A stretch of 64,000 nt of DNA from JADJPG01 sp964491875 (GTDB taxonomy: Bacteria; Verrucomicrobiota; Verrucomicrobiia; Limisphaerales; JADJPG01): positions 94,533 through 158,532 of the forward strand of contig CAZBIC010000014.1 of the NCBI GenBank assembly GCA_964491875.1. The letters are read 5' to 3'. The position numbers and the translations under genes were made by a program. Numbering within the stretch: position 1 is the first letter of the stretch; each line of letters starts with the position of its first letter. The notes below the pieces were generated by a model. The model did not search any database. It was not told the DNA's origin and was given only the letters and a program-made list of their open reading frames with translations. This document shows positions 45,671 through 54,700 of this stretch, piece after piece.

Positions 45671-46966
45671 ATGAACATCGTTCAAATCACACCCGGAGCC
45701 GGCGGCATGTACTGCGGCGGCTGCTTCCGCGACAACGCACTCGTCGCCGCGCTGCGCAAGCAGGGGCACGAGACATTGATGGTTCCGCTCTACCTTCCAC
45801 TGACGCTCGACGAGGCAGACCAGAGCGCCGGAACTCCCACCTTCTTCAGCGGCATCAACGTTTACCTGGAGCAGAAGTCCGCACTGTTTCGCAAGGCACC
45901 GAAATGGCTGCACTCGCTGCTCGCGTCCCCTGCTCTGTTGAAGTGGGCGTCCAAACATTCCGCTCGCACCAAGGCGGAAGATGTCGGCGACCTGATGATT
46001 TCGATGTTGCGCGGCGAGGAGGGGAATCAAGCCCGCGAGCTCGACGAATTGATCGCGTGGCTGAAGGAGCACTCCAAGCCGGACGTCGTCTGCCTTTCCA
46101 ACGCGCTGCTCGTGGGACTGGCACGCAAGCTCAAGCGCGAACTCAACTGCGCCGTGACCTGCATTCTCGGTGGAGAAGATGCGTATCTCGACAGCCTCCC
46201 GGTTTCCGTTCGCGAGTCCGCTTGGAGGACCCTTTCCGAACGTTGCCGCGACGTGGATCTATTTCTTCCGCCGACGCGTTACTTCGGCGACTTGATGAGC
46301 CGACGCCTTTCACTCCGTCCAGATCAGGTCCGCGTCGTACCCAATGGCATTAATCTCGCAGGCTACGAGGCCGCTGGCTCGCAGAATCCCCCGGTCCTCG
46401 GTTACTTCGCCCGCATGTGCAAAGACAAGGGGCTCGACACGTTGGTGGACGCCTACATCGAATTGAAACGACGCGACGTGGGGAAAAACCTCCGGTTGCA
46501 CATCGGCGGCGGATGCGGTCCCAACGACGAACCTTACGTCGAGCAACAGCGAACCAAACTGCGCGCGGCGGGAGTGCTCGATTCGGTTCAGTTCTTTCCG
46601 AACGTCGATCACGCCGGGAAGCTCGCGTTCTTCGGGGGCCTGACCATCTTCTCCACGCCGGCACTCTACGGCGAAGCCTTCGGGCTCTACGTCATTGAAG
46701 CGCTCGCGGCCGGAGTTCCAGTTGTGCAACCGCGCCACGCGGCGTTTCCCGAGCTCGTGGATTCCACCGGCGGTGGCGTCCTGTGCGAACCGGGCAGCGC
46801 AAAATCGCTGGCCGATGCCATCGGAAGCCTGCTTCAGGAGCCGGAACGTGCTCGCAATCTCGGTCGCACCGGACGGGAAGCCGTCCTGCGCGATTTCGGC
46901 ATCGAATCTGTCGCGGCGAAAACTCTTCAAGCGTTCGAGCAGGTCGTGAGGAGGAAGTCGGCCTGA
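45671..46966 (+). CDS. Family 4 (GT4) glycosyltransferase
   Basis: A 431-residue retaining glycosyltransferase of the GT-B fold. Signs: the N-terminal glycine-rich loop TPGAGGMYCGGCFRDNALV, VPNGINLAGYE at the start of the C-terminal domain, LGYFARMCKDKGLDTLVDAY, and the acidic E-x7-E stretch in GEAFGLYVIEALAAGVPVVQP. These fit nucleotide-sugar-using GT4 enzymes; donor and acceptor are unknown. The true start is the ATG at 45671 (MNIVQITPGAGG); the longer ORF begins inside the preceding gene. It is 82 bases downstream of the halogenase-like gene and 70 bases before the hotdog thioesterase gene, all on the plus strand. A role in glycosylating the cassette product is plausible but not shown. Confidence 0.9.
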   Translation: MNIVQITPGAGGMYCGGCFRDNALVAALRKQGHETLMVPLYLPLTLDEADQSAGTPTFFSGINVYLEQKSALFRKAPKWLHSLLASPALLKWASKHSARTKAEDVGDLMISMLRGEEGNQARELDELIAWLKEHSKPDVVCLSNALLVGLARKLKRELNCAVTCILGGEDAYLDSLPVSVRESAWRTLSERCRDVDLFLPPTRYFGDLMSRRLSLRPDQVRVVPNGINLAGYEAAGSQNPPVLGYFARMCKDKGLDTLVDAYIELKRRDVGKNLRLHIGGGCGPNDEPYVEQQRTKLRAAGVLDSVQFFPNVDHAGKLAFFGGLTIFSTPALYGEAFGLYVIEALAAGVPVVQPRHAAFPELVDSTGGGVLCEPGSAKSLADAIGSLLQEPERARNLGRTGREAVLRDFGIESVAAKTLQAFEQVVRRKSA

Positions 46967-47036
46967 ATCGGAACGCACGCCGTTCGACTGTCGTTTTCAA
47001 ATCGTCAACCGAGAATCACAAATCTAAATTCTCCGC

Positions 47037-47492
47037 ATGCCTTACGAATTCAAAGCGCAACGCCGGGTCGAGTTCTCGGATACCGACATGGCTGGCATCG
47101 TGCACTACTCGAATTTTTTCCGCTTCATGGAGACGGCCGAGCACGCCTTCTTTCGTTCACTGGGATATTCGATCGCGCCCCGACAGTTCGATCCCGGTGA
47201 ACACCGGATCGGCTGGCCGCGCGTCCATGCTTCCTGCGATTACCACAAACCGCTCCGCTTCGAGGACATGGTGGAGATTCATCTGCTGGTCGCGGAACGA
47301 AAGACCAAGGCCATCACCTACCAGATTCGGTTCAGCAAAGTTACCGGCGACGAACGAACAGAGGTCGCGCGAGGGAAACTCACTGTCGTCTGCGTCACGT
47401 GGGATCCAGTCTCCCATTCCATGAAAGCAACGACTATTCCTCAATCCATCGCCGAAAAGGTCGAGGTCGCACCCGCCGAGCTCCTCGCTTAG
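47037..47492 (+). CDS. 4-hydroxybenzoyl-CoA-type hotdog thioesterase
   Basis: A 151-residue hotdog-fold acyl-CoA thioesterase of the YbgC/4-hydroxybenzoyl-CoA thioesterase group. The N-terminal signature FSDTDMAGIVHYSNFFRFME carries the catalytic Asp (near residue 17) and the GIVHYxNF helix edge; the middle RVHASCDYHKPLRFEDMVEI and KAITYQIRFSKV continue the sheet. These enzymes hydrolyse short or aromatic acyl-CoA thioesters in the cytoplasm. Last gene before the Feo operon (36-base gap). Its presence together with a chorismate-lyase-like gene hints that an aromatic acyl-thioester intermediate is involved, but YbgC-like proteins are also ordinary housekeeping enzymes. The specificity cannot be read from sequence. 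Confidence 0.87.
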   Translation: MPYEFKAQRRVEFSDTDMAGIVHYSNFFRFMETAEHAFFRSLGYSIAPRQFDPGEHRIGWPRVHASCDYHKPLRFEDMVEIHLLVAERKTKAITYQIRFSKVTGDERTEVARGKLTVVCVTWDPVSHSMKATTIPQSIAEKVEVAPAELLA

Positions 47493-47528
47493 CGCCTGTC
47501 TTGAGCACCGCCACGCGGGAAAACCAAC

Positions 47529-47861
47529 TTGCAACTCAGTCTCAACACACCTACGCTCGACCTAGTGAATGATTCGCAACAACCGTGTGCCGCCGATGCC
47601 TGCCCACAGGAGGATCTGTGTCCACTGGCCAGCGTCAAGGCCGGCACGGCCGTGCGAATCAAGCAGCTCTCCACGACGCCGGAAGTTTCCCATCGCCTCC
47701 GCGAGATGGGATTCGGCGAGGAACAGCAGGTGCGCGTCGTCAGCAAGCACGTAAACGTCATCTGCCAGGTCTGCCATGCGCGCCTCGGTCTCAGCCAGCA
47801 GCTCGCCGAATCCATTCTCGTCCAGCCGCTGCCGAGGAACCTCAAATTGGATGTGGCCTGA
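47529..47861 (+). CDS. feoA: FeoA-domain protein with cysteine motifs
   Basis: A 110-residue protein with a FeoA (SH3-like) domain (about 33-100): VKAGTAVRIKQLSTTPEVSH then RLREMGFGEEQQVRVV. FeoA partners FeoB in ferrous iron uptake. It is unusual in having five cysteines: Cys20, Cys25 and Cys31 in a short N-terminal extension and Cys79-x-x-Cys82 in HVNVICQVCHARLGLS. These could bind iron or an Fe-S cluster or sense redox state. It is the first of a feoA-feoA-feoB operon: its TGA is 2 bases from the next ATG at 47864. Confidence 0.88.
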   Translation: MQLSLNTPTLDLVNDSQQPCAADACPQEDLCPLASVKAGTAVRIKQLSTTPEVSHRLREMGFGEEQQVRVVSKHVNVICQVCHARLGLSQQLAESILVQPLPRNLKLDVA

Positions 47862-47863
47862 CC

Positions 47864-48103
47864 ATGTCCGCTGAGCCCCAACCGTTATCCTCCCTCAAGC
47901 TCGGCACCAGCGGCACGGTCACCGCCATCAAAGTGCCGTCGGAAAACAAGGGCCGCCTCCTAGAAATGGGTCTGCTCGTCGGAACCACGGTCGAACTGAT
48001 CCGCTTTGCGCCGCTGGGCGACCCCGTCGAAATCAAGGTGCGCGGCTACAACCTCTCGCTTCGCAAGCACGAGGCGGAACTGATTTGGGTGAAACCCAGC
48101 TAG
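47864..48103 (+). CDS. feoA: FeoA family protein (second copy)
   Basis: A 79-residue single FeoA domain lying 2 bases after the first feoA. Sequence marks LKLGTSGTVTAIKV, LLEMGLLVGTTVELI and RFAPLGDPVEIKVRGYNLSL match the standard family, where the PLGDP turn is diagnostic. It lacks cysteines, unlike the first copy. It precedes feoB by 15 bases. FeoA is thought to interact with the GTPase domain of FeoB; two non-identical copies may have split roles. Confidence 0.93.
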   Translation: MSAEPQPLSSLKLGTSGTVTAIKVPSENKGRLLEMGLLVGTTVELIRFAPLGDPVEIKVRGYNLSLRKHEAELIWVKPS

Positions 48104-48118
48104 ACGGTCCCTGCCACG

Positions 48119-50434
48119 ATGTCCGCCCCCGCCAGCCCTCCTCAATCCCCCACTCGCACCAGACACGTCGTGCTGGCCGGCAATCCGAATTCCGGCAAGA
48201 CCACTCTCTTCAATGCATTGACCGGCCTGCGCGCGAAAGTTGGCAACTATCCCGGCGTCACCGTGGAACGGAAGGAAGGCCGTCTCCTAGGCAGCACCAG
48301 GGAACAGCCCGTCATCGTCCTCGACCTCCCTGGCACCTACAGCCTCAGTCCGCAATCGCTCGACGAACAGGTTTCCCGCGACGTGCTGTTTCATCGTCTC
48401 GCGGAAGTGCCACCACCCGATCTCGTCGTGGTCGTGGTCGACGCCTCAAATCTCCAGCGCAACCTCTACTTCGCCACCCAAGTCATCGAGCTCGGCTATC
48501 CCACGATTGTCGCGCTGAACATGGTGGATGTGGCCGAGGACTGCGGCCATGAGATCAACGCCCGCGCCCTGGCGAAGGAACTGAACGTGCCCGTCGTTCC
48601 ACTCATCGCCAGCACCAAGGCAGGTCTCGAAAACCTGATTAAGACGATTGACCAGCTCCTCGGTGAACAGAAGAGCGTTCCGCTGCCATCGTTGTTCTGC
48701 GAACTGGAACCGGGGTTCCGCGAGGAAACCCTCGCCCTCGCCGAACTGCTCAAGAAGGCATTCCCGGGAAGCCGCTTCGCTGCGATGCCCGAGGCGATTC
48801 TCGCGTTGTCGGACGAAAAGTTTCTCAACCTCAGTGGCAAACACTACCCGCCCTCGATTCCAGAGTCGGTCAGCGCGGCGCGGAGCCGACTGGAGAAAGC
48901 CGGCGTCGACTGGCGCAGCACGGCCATTGAAGCGCGCTACGCCCGCATCGCAGGCATTCAAGAACGGGTGACGACCGAGACGAACGTTGTGAAGGAAACG
49001 TTGAGCGACAAGCTCGACCGCGTCTTCACCCACAAATTCTGGGGCCTCACGATCTTCGTCGGCATCATGGCGATGATGTTCCAGACGATCTTCACCTTCG
49101 CCGAACTTCCGATGACGCTTTTGGAGAAAGGCGTGGGCTGGGTCGGAGAACACGTCAGCTCATGGCTCGCCGCCGGGCCGCTGAACGATCTTCTCGTGAA
49201 CGGCATCGTCAATGGTGTCGGCGCAGTCGTCGTGTTCCTCCCGCAAATCTGCCTGCTGTTTCTCTTCATCGGACTGCTGGAAGACACCGGCTACATGGCG
49301 CGCGCGGCGTTCCTGATGGATCGGCTGATGAGCAAAGTCGGGCTCCACGGCAAGAGCTTCATTCCCATGCTCAGCTCGTTCGCTTGCGCGATTCCAGGCA
49401 TCATGGCCACGCGCACCATCGAGAGCCCGAAGGATCGTCTCGTCACCATCCTCGTTGCGCCGCTGATGAGCTGCTCGGCCCGATTGCCGGTTTATACCCT
49501 GCTGATCGCGGCGTGCATTCCAGACAAGCGCGTTCTCGGCATCCTGAAACTTTCCGGCCTCACCATGCTGAGCATGTACCTGCTCGGCATCGTGGTCGCC
49601 CTGTTCATGGCGTGGCTCTTCAAGAAGACGCTGCTCAAAGGTCCGACCCCCATGCTCATCATGGAGCTGCCGCCGTACAAACGTCCCCTGCTCCGCATCG
49701 TGCTCCGTCACATGTGGGACCGCGCGAAGCTATTCCTCAAACGCGCCGGCACCGTAATTTTGGGAATCAACATCCTGCTGTGGTTCCTCGCGACGTACCC
49801 GAAGGACAGCCAGCTTGATCAGAACTACGCGTCTCGTAGAGCGACAATCGAGCAGCTGACCAACTCCATCGCGATTCCAAGTGGTGCTCAGTCTCTGGAG
49901 TGGCATCGTCTTAAACTCGAACTGACAATGGCCAAGCCTGAGGACCGCAGTAACCTCCTCGCCTCGCATTTTGAGGCCTTGGACAAAGAATACGCCGGCG
50001 ACAAACTCCGGCACAGTTTTGCCGGACGCCTCGGCCAGCTCATCGAACCACTGATTAAGCCGCTGGGGTTCGACTGGAAGATCGGCATCGGCATCGTCAG
50101 CTCCTTCGCCGCACGCGAAGTCTTCGTCAGCACCATGTCGCTCGTCTACAATGTGGGCGAAGCCGACGATTCAGAAGAAGGCACCGAGACCCTCGCCCAG
50201 ACTCTGCGCGAACAAAAACACGAGGACGACTCTCCGGTTTACACGCCGCTCGTCGCGGTTACGCTCATGGTCTTCTACGTCTTCGCGCTCCAGTGTGTCA
50301 GCACCATCGTCATCGTCCGACGCGAGGCGAATGGCTGGAAGTGGGCCGCCTTTCAGTGGCTTTACATGGGAGCCCTGGCTTGGATTCTCGCCTTTGTCAC
50401 CTACCACGGCGGCCGTTGGCTGGGATGGGGCTGA
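48119..50434 (+). CDS. feoB: FeoB ferrous iron transporter
   Basis: A 771-residue inner-membrane Fe2+ transporter. The N-terminal G domain carries GNPNSGKTTL (G1, 21-30), GNYPGVTVE (switch region), DLPGTYSLSP (G3, from 69) and NMVD (G4, 134-137). A helical domain to about 290 is followed by several transmembrane segments, with Gate motifs such as MLSSFACAIPGIMATRTI and SCSARLPVY visible. The late SFAAREVFVSTMSLVY stretch is the second Gate region. GTP hydrolysis drives or regulates Fe2+ import in low oxygen or low iron. It forms an operon with the two feoA genes; no Fur box was found by eye upstream. Confidence 0.96.
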   Translation: MSAPASPPQSPTRTRHVVLAGNPNSGKTTLFNALTGLRAKVGNYPGVTVERKEGRLLGSTREQPVIVLDLPGTYSLSPQSLDEQVSRDVLFHRLAEVPPPDLVVVVVDASNLQRNLYFATQVIELGYPTIVALNMVDVAEDCGHEINARALAKELNVPVVPLIASTKAGLENLIKTIDQLLGEQKSVPLPSLFCELEPGFREETLALAELLKKAFPGSRFAAMPEAILALSDEKFLNLSGKHYPPSIPESVSAARSRLEKAGVDWRSTAIEARYARIAGIQERVTTETNVVKETLSDKLDRVFTHKFWGLTIFVGIMAMMFQTIFTFAELPMTLLEKGVGWVGEHVSSWLAAGPLNDLLVNGIVNGVGAVVVFLPQICLLFLFIGLLEDTGYMARAAFLMDRLMSKVGLHGKSFIPMLSSFACAIPGIMATRTIESPKDRLVTILVAPLMSCSARLPVYTLLIAACIPDKRVLGILKLSGLTMLSMYLLGIVVALFMAWLFKKTLLKGPTPMLIMELPPYKRPLLRIVLRHMWDRAKLFLKRAGTVILGINILLWFLATYPKDSQLDQNYASRRATIEQLTNSIAIPSGAQSLEWHRLKLELTMAKPEDRSNLLASHFEALDKEYAGDKLRHSFAGRLGQLIEPLIKPLGFDWKIGIGIVSSFAAREVFVSTMSLVYNVGEADDSEEGTETLAQTLREQKHEDDSPVYTPLVAVTLMVFYVFALQCVSTIVIVRREANGWKWAAFQWLYMGALAWILAFVTYHGGRWLGWG

Positions 50435-50466
50435 GGATCCGAATCGAATCCCACCGCCCTTCACCG

Positions 50467-50910
50467 TCATTCGTACCGTTGCAAATAGGTGTAAGTCTGA
50501 TTCTCCGGCTGCACCCAGACATACCATCGCGCGCCAATCGGCCGGAAGCCGCGAACCGGTGCGGCGAACAAATTCGTCTGAGGATTGTAGGCCACGCCTG
50601 ATCGTTCCTCCCCGGGGCCTCGATTCAACAGGACGTAGAGAATGCCGTTGTGAGTCACGGCTGGAAACTCGTCCCCCTTCAAACGTTTCCACGGCAATCC
50701 GCGAATCATCCGCGCCGGCCGACCGTTGGTTTTGAAGAGCCACTCCGAGCGTTGCATGTTCCAGCCATACGCCTGGACGAACTTGTCCACCGAGGCCATC
50801 GCGGCCTTTCCCTGCACATCCGGCGCCGTCATCGCGTCCCATTCCCGGGTGCAACCCGCCAGGACCAGCAGCCCCGCCGAGATAAACAGCGGAACCCACT
50901 TGCTCTTCAT
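50467..50910 (-). CDS. Small lipoprotein of unknown function
   Basis: A 147-residue lipoprotein: MKSKWVPLFISAGLLVLAGC has a lipobox LAGC, so Cys20 is the likely lipidated residue. The mature part is mostly beta with many aromatic residues, no known family visible. The ATG at 50910 begins the signal; an upstream ATG at 50931 would add seven residues. The gene is convergent with feoB (gap 32 bases) and divergent from the next secreted protein. No link to iron uptake is implied by position alone. Confidence 0.7.
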   Translation of the reverse strand: MKSKWVPLFISAGLLVLAGCTREWDAMTAPDVQGKAAMASVDKFVQAYGWNMQRSEWLFKTNGRPARMIRGLPWKRLKGDEFPAVTHNGILYVLLNRGPGEERSGVAYNPQTNLFAAPVRGFRPIGARWYVWVQPENQTYTYLQRYE

Positions 50911-51108
50911 CGCGCACCATTCCGTGTGCATGACTCTTAGCTAGCACAGATCGAAACCAGACGTCCAGTGTCCGGCCAGCGCCCGGTCCGATATCCCGGC
51001 CTCTTGCGAAAACCAGAAGCTGAAGTTAGCGTAAGAAAATCCCAAGAGGTGCTACCCTAAAATCGGCTCCGCGAAGATCAACAAACCAACGTCAAAGGAT
51101 TAGGCGAT

Positions 51109-51792
51109 ATGAAGACCAAGCTCTCCCCACCACTGACCTCCAGTCTGGCACTTGCGTTATCCGCGCTGCCGCCAGCCATCGTCCATGCCCAGTTTCCGAT
51201 TGGTGCCCCGTGGGACACCGCCGCGGTTCAAACTATCGGTGGAGTCACCTACTTCACGTTTGGAGGCAGGCTCCCGAACTGTCACTGGATTGAAACCGGC
51301 CCGATGAGCACCAGTTCGAATGGCTTTTCACTGCCCGTCTGGGAAATGGTCGGTGACATCTGCCTCGATTGCGTTGATTGCTACAACCTCCAGACGAACT
51401 CCATCGTGCTCGGCAAGCTGCCTCCCGGCGAATATCGCATGCAGGCAACCTATTCCATGTTCCCCGGCTTGCCCCAGCCAGGCGATCCAGTGATTTACAA
51501 CCAACCGTTCACCGCGCCACCGGAAGTTGAACCAACGCTCACCGTGGCTCGAGTCGGGTCCACCGTTGAAGTAACCGTGAAAGCTGCCCAAGCCGCGGAA
51601 ATTGCCATCCAGACGTCGACGGATCTCCGCCGCTGGACCGCATGGCCGAACACCGTTCCGGTCAACGGACCGTTCACTTTCAGCGTCACCGCCACGAACC
51701 AATTTCAGTTTTTCCGCGCTGCCATCAACTCCGGAAGCGTGTTGCAGACCGTCAATGGCGGATTCGGGCTGCCGTTGTCGACCCGCGACTAG
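51109..51792 (+). CDS. Secreted protein with C-terminal QTSTDL/FFRA module
   Basis: A 227-residue exported protein; signal peptide about 1-28, cut near VHA/QFPIG. The mature N-terminal half has a short cysteine-rich stretch (GDICLDCVDCYN) suggesting disulfides or metal binding. The C-terminal part carries the module seen in other secreted proteins here: EIAIQTSTDLRRWTAW then TNQFQFFRAAIN. An AAAGGATTAGG stretch about 9 bases upstream can serve as ribosome-binding site. Its TAG overlaps the stop of the convergent tricorn gene as CTAG. No enzyme motif is visible; function unknown. Confidence 0.7.
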   Translation: MKTKLSPPLTSSLALALSALPPAIVHAQFPIGAPWDTAAVQTIGGVTYFTFGGRLPNCHWIETGPMSTSSNGFSLPVWEMVGDICLDCVDCYNLQTNSIVLGKLPPGEYRMQATYSMFPGLPQPGDPVIYNQPFTAPPEVEPTLTVARVGSTVEVTVKAAQAAEIAIQTSTDLRRWTAWPNTVPVNGPFTFSVTATNQFQFFRAAINSGSVLQTVNGGFGLPLSTRD

Positions 51793-54700
51793 CGCTTCTT
51801 GTCCGGATACGGCGGAATCGCAGGGATCTTCACCGGATTCGCGGTGAGCGCCTTCTTAATCTCATCGATGGCGCGGGCGAGCTGGTCATCCGTGCCGGCG
51901 AATTCGCGCGCGGGATCGTTGTCCACCACGATGTCTGGATCGACGCCGTAGCCTTCCATGATCCATTCCTTCGCCTCGAGATCGAAGCGGCTGAACTCCG
52001 GACGATTCAATGTACCGCCATCCAGCAACGGCAGCGTGCCGCGAATGCCCACCACGCCGCCCCATGAGCGCTGTCCGATAATCGGCCCGAGCTTATGCTT
52101 ACGGAAGCGGTAGCCAACGATGTCCCCATCGCTCGCTGAGTGTTGATCGATGAGCAGAACCTTCGGTCCAAGCACCTGGCCGCTCGGATCGACGTTCACG
52201 TTGCCATTGCGCGCGATGGTCCACATGGCCGGCTCGCGGCGGAGACGCTCGATAATCATCGGTGACACGTTGCCGCCGCCGTTGCCACGGCAATCCACGA
52301 TCAGCGCCTCCTTGTGCAGTTGCGCGGTGTAGAACTTGGTAAACTCGTTCAAGCCAGTCTGCTGCATGTCCGGCACGTGGACGTAGCCAACCTTGCCGTC
52401 GGTGGCCTTCTCGACGGCGTCGATGTTGTCCAACACCCAGTTGAGGTAATAGAGCGGTTGCTCGGTCGCGACCGGAATCACGGTCTCCTCGCGCGCGCCG
52501 TCGTCTTTCGCCTCGCCATTCACGCGGAGCTTCACCTGCTTGCCAGCGGTGCCAACAAGCGCCGCGTAGAGGTCGGTCATGTCCTTGGTCGACTTGCCGT
52601 TGATGCCGACGATGAAGTCGCCCGCCTTCACGTTCACGCCGATCTCAGTAAGCGGTGAACGATACTTCGAATCCCAGTTGTGGCCGCGCAGGATACGATC
52701 GATGCGGTAGAAGCCGCTCGCGTCACGGCTAATCTTCGCGCCCAGCAGACCGAGCGGAATGCGCTCTGGCTTCGGCATGTCGCCATCGCCCACGTAGGCG
52801 TGACCGGCGTTCAACTCGCTGATCATCTCGCCAATGACGTAGGTGAGATCCGCACGATGTTGCACATGCGCAAGCAGCGGCTCGTAACGTTTGCGGATCG
52901 CCGGCCAGTCGACGTTGTGCAGGTTCGGCGCGTAGAAGAAATCGCGCATCTGCCGCCAGCATTCGGCGTAGATCTGATTCCACTCCGCATGACGGTCAAG
53001 CGTGACTTTAAGATCGGAGAGACTGAGTTTCTTGTCACCCACGTCGAGTTTCCCGGACGGCATGTCCACGATTGCGAAGTCGCCTCCAGTGCGGACGAGC
53101 ATCTTTTTGCGATCAGCGGAAACGCGATAACCGTTCACGTCGCCCACTTCCGTTTCCTTCTCCTTCTCAATCTCGAAGACGAACAGCTTGCCTTTCTTCT
53201 GGTAGTAAAGCTTGTCGCCAACCGAGGTCAGATTGCCGTAGCTGGACGCGCCTGGCGCCAGCACGGCGATGCGTTGCTGGAGGCCGTCGGGGTCGATCTT
53301 TACCGTCACCTTGTCGGTCTTGTTGGTCTTCTCGGAATCCTTCTTCACGTCCGTTTTGTCGTCCGTCTTCGCGACCTCCTTTTTCTCGTCCTTGTCGTCC
53401 GCCTTCACATCTGGCGGCGCATTCTTCGGCTTCTCTTCCTTAATCTTCACCTCGTCCGACTTCGGCGCGAACGGCGATTTGGTGTCCCTCGCCAGCGTCA
53501 CGAGATAAATGCGCTGCAGGTCGCTGTAGATGTGGTTCCACTCCGTCGAGCCGTAGGTCGGATTGAACGAGCGCTCGGACACAAAGAACAAATACTTGCC
53601 GTCGCTGCTGAACTCCGGCGAACCCACATCAAACCAGCCGTCCGTCACTTGAATCGTGTTCTTCGCTTCGAGACCGTAAATGTAAACGTTCGGGAATCGC
53701 CGTTGCTCCGGCTTCGTAAACGTCAGCCACTGACTGTCCGGTGACCAAGCGAAGTCGTGAATCTCCGATGACTCGGACTGCGTGACGGGCGTCACGGCCT
53801 TCGTCTCTACCGTGACGAACTGCAGCCGGTTCTTCTTATCGCCCCACACGAGATGCTTCGAGTCCGGCGACCAGAGCGGCGCGTACTTGTAAGTATCAGC
53901 CCCGCTCGTGAGCTGACGCGCTTCGCCCGAGCCATCCTGGGCGCGCACCCAAATCTCGTCTTCGCCCGACTGGTCGCTGACGTAGGCAACCCACCTTCCG
54001 TCTGGCGACCACGTCGCGTTGCGCTCATGCACTCCGGGCGATTGCGTCAGATTGCGCGTCGGCCCGTTTTTAGCCGGCACGCTGAACACATCTCCGCGCG
54101 CACCGATGACCGCGCGCGCACCGTCCGGCGCGATATCCCACGCTGTCGTCTCCTTTGACACATCCTTCAAACCGCCACGACCGATCGCAAAGTCCTCTTT
54201 GATCTCGATGCTAATCTTCTCCGCCTTCTCACTCCTAAGATCGAAACGATAAATGTAACCGCCATTCTCAAACACGATCGCATTGTCGCCGAGCGACGGG
54301 AACTTCACTGCGAACTCGGTGAACTTCGTGAGCTGTCGCGTCTCCTTCTTCTTCAAGTCGTAAACATAGAGATTGGCCTGGCGATTCTCGTCGCGCTCGG
54401 AGACGAAGTAGATGCGATCGCCCTTCCACATTGGGAAGATATCTTGTGCCGGATCGTCCGTGAGCTTCGTGGATTCCTTGGTCTCGAAATTATAGAGCCA
54501 GATTTCGTCCGCCTGCCCGCCGCGATACCGCTTCCAAGTGCGAAACTCGCGGAAGACGCGGTTGTAGGCGAGCTGCTTTCCATCCGGCGAAAAGCTGCAC
54601 CAGCCGCCGCGTGGCAACGGGAGAATTTCCGGAATGCCGCCACTGATTTTCGCAATCGTCAGGTCACCCTTGAACGCATTCCACTGCGTGCGGCGCGAGC

